DNA of 64,000 nucleotides from Haloarchaeobius iranensis (GTDB taxonomy: Archaea > Halobacteriota > Halobacteria > Halobacteriales > Natrialbaceae): positions 1-64,000 of the forward strand of contig NZ_FNIA01000013.1 in the NCBI RefSeq assembly GCF_900103505.1, written 5' to 3'. Shown here one piece after another: positions 61,554-64,000 of the stretch; the stretch's first letter is position 1; each line of letters opens with the position of its first letter. Below the pieces are notes generated by a model. The model ran no database searches, was not told where the DNA came from, and saw nothing but the letters and a program-made list of their open reading frames with translations. The position numbers and the translations under genes are program-made.

Positions 61554-62351
61554 TTACAGGTCGGCCGGTTCGGGTGCGGGCGGCATCGAGCGCTTGTGGG
61601 CGCTCTTCTCGTACAGCTCGCGGACGGTCTCGACGACGCCCTCCTCGACGCCCAGCTCGCGTGCCGTCGCGGCGGTGGAGGCGCCGCCCTCGATGTGGAG
61701 CGCGATGACGGCGTCGACGACGTCGTAGCCGACCCCCATCTCGTCCTCGTCGGTCTGGTCGGCCCAGAGCTCCGCCGTCGCGGGCTTCTCGGCCAGGTCC
61801 TCCGGGGCACCGAGGTGACGGGCGAGCTGGCGGACCTGCTGCTTGTACAGGTTGCCGATGGGGTTGCAGTCGACGGCCTGGTCGCCGTACTTCGTGAAGT
61901 AGCCGGTCAGCGCCTCGGCCTTGTTTCCGGTGCCGAGGACAACCCGGTTCTCCTCGTTGGCGACGTAGTAGTTGAGGACGCCCCGGACGCGTGCAGCGGT
62001 GTTGCCCACGGCGACGGTGTCCTCCGCGGCGTCGGGGATCGAATCGACGATCTCGTCGACGATGCTCCCGATCTCGATCACGTCGTAGTCGATGCCGAGG
62101 TCCTCGGCGACGCGCTCGGCGTCGCTCATGTTCTCGTCGCTGGAGACGCGCGAGGGCAGGACGAGCCCGCGGACGTGTTCGCGACCGAGCGCCTCGACGG
62201 CCAGGTAGGCGGTCGTGGTGCTGTCGACGCCACCGGAGAGTCCCAGTACGGCACCGGTTGCGCCGGCGTCGGCGACGACATCCTGGATGAAGCCCACGAT
62301 GTGGTCGCGCTGTGCGGTCAGTTCCTCGTCTCCGAGCCGGAGGTCTATCAT
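61554..62351 (-). CDS. nadE: NAD+ synthetase, ammonia-dependent
   Basis: 265 aa ATP pyrophosphatase. Amidates deamido-NAD to NAD. The PP-loop LGLSGGVDSTTTAYL (residues about 37-51) is exact; DLGIDYDVIEIGSIVDEI, GTGNKAEALTGYFTKYGD and NLYKQQVRQLARHLG, ELWADQTDEDEMG all match NadE. No glutaminase domain, so NH3 or an external partner supplies nitrogen. The stop abuts the C2H2 gene. Confidence 0.93.
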   Translation of the reverse strand: MIDLRLGDEELTAQRDHIVGFIQDVVADAGATGAVLGLSGGVDSTTTAYLAVEALGREHVRGLVLPSRVSSDENMSDAERVAEDLGIDYDVIEIGSIVDEIVDSIPDAAEDTVAVGNTAARVRGVLNYYVANEENRVVLGTGNKAEALTGYFTKYGDQAVDCNPIGNLYKQQVRQLARHLGAPEDLAEKPATAELWADQTDEDEMGVGYDVVDAVIALHIEGGASTAATARELGVEEGVVETVRELYEKSAHKRSMPPAPEPADL

Positions 62352-62484
62352 CGTCCGACGCTTGGGAGTACAGGACCAATAACGTTCCTCGGTCCCGCCT
62401 GGAACTGGACGACCGTCCAGTCGGGCGAAGCGCTACGTTCAAGTGCCATCGGGGGGAAGGACGGAGTGGAATCGCTGTGCGTCT

Positions 62485-62604
62485 GCGCCGTTGGTCCCGC
62501 GAACGAAGTGCGTGACCCCGGTGCGAACGGAGGCAGTGAACGAGCGCCGTTGGTCCCGCGAACGAAGTGAGTGGGACCTCGGCGCGAACGAACGCAGTGA
62601 GTGA
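62485..62604 (+). repeat. Two tandem ~60-bp repeats starting with the tRNA-Gly 5' end
   Basis: GCGCCGTTGGTCC, the first 13 bases of tRNA-Gly, occurs at 62485 and 62544 and again as the true tRNA at 62605. Each of the first two copies continues with CGCGAACGAAGTG and a GCGAACG.A.GCAGTGA end, so the unit is 59 and 61 bases. The 130 bases before it (62352-62484) contain the nadE promoter and show nothing else. Confidence 0.8.
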
Positions 62605-62675
62605 GCGCCGTTGGTCCAGTGGTAGGACAGTGGCTTCCCAAGCCACTAGCCCGGGTTCAATTCCCGGACGGCGCA
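62605..62675 (+). tRNA. tRNA-Gly (anticodon CCC)
   Basis: 71 bases. Acceptor GCGCCGT pairs with ACGGCGC (62668-62674), discriminator A. Anticodon stem GTGGC/GCCAC with loop TTCCCAA gives anticodon CCC. T-arm CCGGGTTCAATTCCCGG is perfect. No intron and no CCA. No clear TATA can be placed because the repeats run right up to the gene; this deserves attention. Confidence 0.95.
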
Positions 62676-62773
62676 TCCTTGTCTCGAACGAAGTGAGAGA
62701 CAGTACCGGCAGCGGGAATTGAACCAGGGAGCGAACGGGGTGAGCGACCGTGGTTCGGTTCCCGGACGGCGCA
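62676..62773 (+). repeat. tRNA-Gly trailer element: hairpin, inverted and direct T-arm copies
   Basis: Hairpin TGTCTC...GAGACA (62680-62702) comes first. CGGGAATTGAACC (62713-62725) is the exact reverse complement of the tRNA T-arm GGTTCAATTCCCG (62654-62666). After a spacer AGGGAGCG...GAGCGACCG, GGTTCGGTTCCCGGACGGCGCA... (62752-62773) repeats the tRNA 3' end with 20 of 22 bases equal. The order and spacer wording match the tRNA-Ser trailer at 11735-11857. Confidence 0.75.
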
Positions 62774-63103
62774 CGTCTCCCCACCCACCGGATGCGGACC
62801 TCGGCACTGGACGCCCCCAGCATCCGGCTGGTGGCGCTGTTGCGGAATCGCAGTTCGGTCCCGCGCGTACAGGCGCTGGTTGGACGCGGGAACCCGAGCT
62901 TTCGAGTCCGTCGCGAACGGTCATCCGGTTCGGTTCGAAACCACCGGGTAACGAGTTCCTGACGCAGAAAACCACCCGACAGCGCGGCAGGTAAAAGACC
63001 GTATTATTCCCGTTGGGTCGCTTACACTCCGAACGACGGTGAGGTAATCCGTGGTTAGCTATGTCCCCACGTATCAATGTTGTGGCCGGGGAGTTGGAAG
63101 GCC
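62774..63103 (+). other. Non-coding gap after tRNA-Gly trailer
   Basis: About 330 bases. Arg/Ser-rich frames crossing it look like shadows. It holds GTATTATTC at 63002-63010 and a 21-codon frame MSPRINVV... at 63061-63126 that overlaps the next gene and is unconvincing. I see no other gene. Confidence 0.4.
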
Positions 63104-63361
63104 GTGAGCCAAAACGCACAATCTGATACTGGGGGTATCGATCCACCCGCGACGGGTGAACAGCGGAGGGCGGAGTCGCTCGTGTTCGACGTCCTCTCCG
63201 AATCGACGGTCGCCGAGCGGTGGCCACAGCTCGAACGTGGCTACTCGTCGAACGACTTCGTGACCATCCAGGCCGCAGTCGCGGTCGAGTGGGACGACAT
63301 CGAGCACGAGGACCTCGACGTCGAGCCGGAAGCGCTACTCGACTGTGCGGAGGGGGAGTGA
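63104..63361 (+). CDS. Small haloarchaeal protein, 85 aa
   Basis: GTG start (MSQNAQSDTGGIDPP...). Body AESLVFDVLSESTVAERWPQLERGYSSNDFVTIQAAVAVEWDDIEHEDLDVEPEALLDCAEGE is acidic and probably helical with one strand. The FVTIQAAVAVEWDDI stretch looks conserved-type. No known function. Next gene begins 1 base after its stop. Confidence 0.55.
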   Translation: MSQNAQSDTGGIDPPATGEQRRAESLVFDVLSESTVAERWPQLERGYSSNDFVTIQAAVAVEWDDIEHEDLDVEPEALLDCAEGE

Positions 63362-63362
63362 G

Positions 63363-63542
63363 ATGCGGTTCCCGACCATGGTCCGGCTGGTGGTCGGTCT
63401 GGCGTTGTTCGCACTGACCGCACTCGCCCTGGCGTGGTCGCTCGAGGGAGCGGTGTACGCGCTGGGGTCGATCGGCATCCTCGCAGTCTGTCTGTTCACG
63501 GTCGGACTCGCGCTCGAACCGGAGCTTCGAGGCACCTACTGA
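63363..63542 (+). CDS. Small two-helix membrane protein, 59 aa
   Basis: Two hydrophobic segments (MVRLVVGLALFALTALALAWSL and VYALGSIGILAVCLFTVGLAL) with a short charged end. Directly after the 85-aa gene, so an operon is likely. Family unknown. Confidence 0.55.
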   Translation: MRFPTMVRLVVGLALFALTALALAWSLEGAVYALGSIGILAVCLFTVGLALEPELRGTY

Positions 63543-63653
63543 TTCCACAGCTTCGCGGCGTCATCCCGCTGGCGCCCTCGCACTTCTTCGCGCACCGTCC
63601 ACGGAGCAGCGGCTTCGGGGTCCGAGTAGCCTGAGAAGCGCAGACAGCCGAGC

Positions 63654-63806
63654 CTACCGCGACGGCGACGAGCGATGGTCCGTCTGCTCGGTGACGGCGA
63701 CGGTGGTATCGGACTCGATCCAGGCGTCTAAGTTCTCTCGGTCGTAGATGATGAGTCCGTTGACCGTCTCGCGGCCGACGTACCGTTCGGAATCCGTATC
63801 TTCCAT
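63654..63806 (-). CDS. Small DUF7331-like protein, 50 aa
   Basis: ATG 63806: MEDTDSERYVGRETVNGLIIYDRENLDAWIESDTTVAV. The RYVGRETVxGxxxYDRENxDAWI motif is common in very small haloarchaeal proteins (DUF7331, tentative). Extending to 63866 would add an Arg/Pro-rich stretch and is rejected. Function unknown. Confidence 0.7.
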   Translation of the reverse strand: MEDTDSERYVGRETVNGLIIYDRENLDAWIESDTTVAVTEQTDHRSSPSR

Positions 63807-63869
63807 TCGAGTCGATTCAGGATTCCGCCGCGCTGGGCTTATGTTTGCTGGCCGGCGTGGCCACAACGC

Positions 63870-64000
63870 CTAAGCACCGGACAGCGACTTCGTGCAGTTG
63901 CGACAGTACCGGTAGCGCGAGTCGGGCTCGTTCGACGCGCCGCAGTGTGGACAGCGGCGACTGTCGGTCGTCTCGCTGCCGCGGACCGAGGTGTTCGCCA
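63870..64000 (-). CDS. Zinc-ribbon protein, C-terminal part, cut by window edge
   Basis: The frame ends with stop at 63870-63872 and reads back through SLSGA, YCRNCTKSL, PDSRYRYC, CPHCGASNEPDSRYRYCRNC and a Ser/Thr-rich N-terminal side. Two CxxC knuckles (CPHC and CRNC) form a double zinc ribbon, here at the C-terminus. The start is beyond the right edge, so length is unknown. Confidence 0.7.
   Translation of the reverse strand, partial: ANTSVRGSETTDSRRCPHCGASNEPDSRYRYCRNCTKSLSGA

Noticed and set aside
62719-62994. 91-codon plus frame after tRNA-Gly
   Set aside because: Begins inside the tRNA-derived trailer and has Pro/Gly/Arg-rich random composition; not convincing as protein.
1-64000. 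CRISPR arrays, rRNA genes, replication origin
   Set aside because: No regularly spaced repeat-spacer array, no rRNA-like stretch, and no orc1/cdc6 gene with flanking origin repeats were seen.

Overview
The window is chromosomal DNA of a halophilic archaeon (class Halobacteria). The evidence is high GC, acidic predicted proteomes, leaderless genes with TATA boxes about 25-29 bases before the start codon, PGF-CTERM and lipobox surface proteins, CDP-archaeol synthase, a GfcR-type regulator and a bat-type HTH protein. Genus cannot be told from the sequence alone. Coding is dense on both strands, with many 4-base ATGA/GTGA overlaps. There is no rRNA and no CRISPR array; I see three tRNA genes (Ser-GGA, Thr-GGT, Gly-CCC).

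Layout. 1-3 kb: the end of a transposase, hypothetical genes, a 31-residue zinc-ribbon microprotein and a PGF-CTERM surface protein with a membrane partner. 3-9.5 kb: histidine kinase, MATE exporter, a frameshifted gamma-glutamylcyclotransferase-like gene, threonine deaminase (ilvA) and RidA. 9.5-13.2 kb: a large secreted HExxH protein with calcium-type DxDxDG repeats broken by a frameshift, tRNA-Ser followed by an unusual tRNA-derived inverted repeat, and an AT-richer accessory patch. 13-20 kb: lipoproteins, membrane proteins, an MFS transporter and a PQQ-propeller lipoprotein on the minus strand. 20-31 kb: metabolic and informational genes (aspartoacylase-like, threonine-synthase-like, Nudix, ilvE, proline dehydrogenase, carS, pyrE, thrS, gfcR). 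31-36 kb: a DUF4129/DUF58 membrane operon and a Ski2-like helicase. 36-45 kb: purine permease, glutaredoxin, a lone nuoCD, a bat-type HTH regulator, an XTP/dITP pyrophosphatase, an SDR, a dapA-like/45-aa/PIN operon and a TrkA-type RCK protein. 45-53 kb: a seven-gene operon joining a branched-chain-amino-acid-type ABC transporter to LUD-domain lactate-utilisation genes. 53-62 kb: surface lipoprotein, methyltransferase, APC-USP transporter with RCK partner and divergent Lrp/AsnC regulator, tRNA-Thr, acyl-CoA and SDR enzymes, C2H2 membrane protein, nadE. 62-64 kb: tRNA-Gly embedded in partial copies of its own ends, then small proteins.

How genes work together. IlvA makes 2-oxobutyrate for isoleucine and RidA clears its enamine/imine intermediate; IlvE lies 15 kb away. 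The 45-53 kb operon suggests a carboxylate (perhaps lactate) uptake and oxidation module. The gfcR promoter and the NCS2 permease promoter share a 14-base element (one mismatch), suggesting common control.

The most unusual signals are (1) matched tRNA-derived elements behind tRNA-Ser and tRNA-Gly, each built from an inverted and a direct copy of that tRNA's own T-arm, with tandem 5'-end copies before tRNA-Gly; (2) the Liv-Lut operon; (3) the shared gfcR/permease operator; (4) an overlapping PIN/45-aa/aldolase operon; and (5) two single-base frameshifts that need a read-level check.
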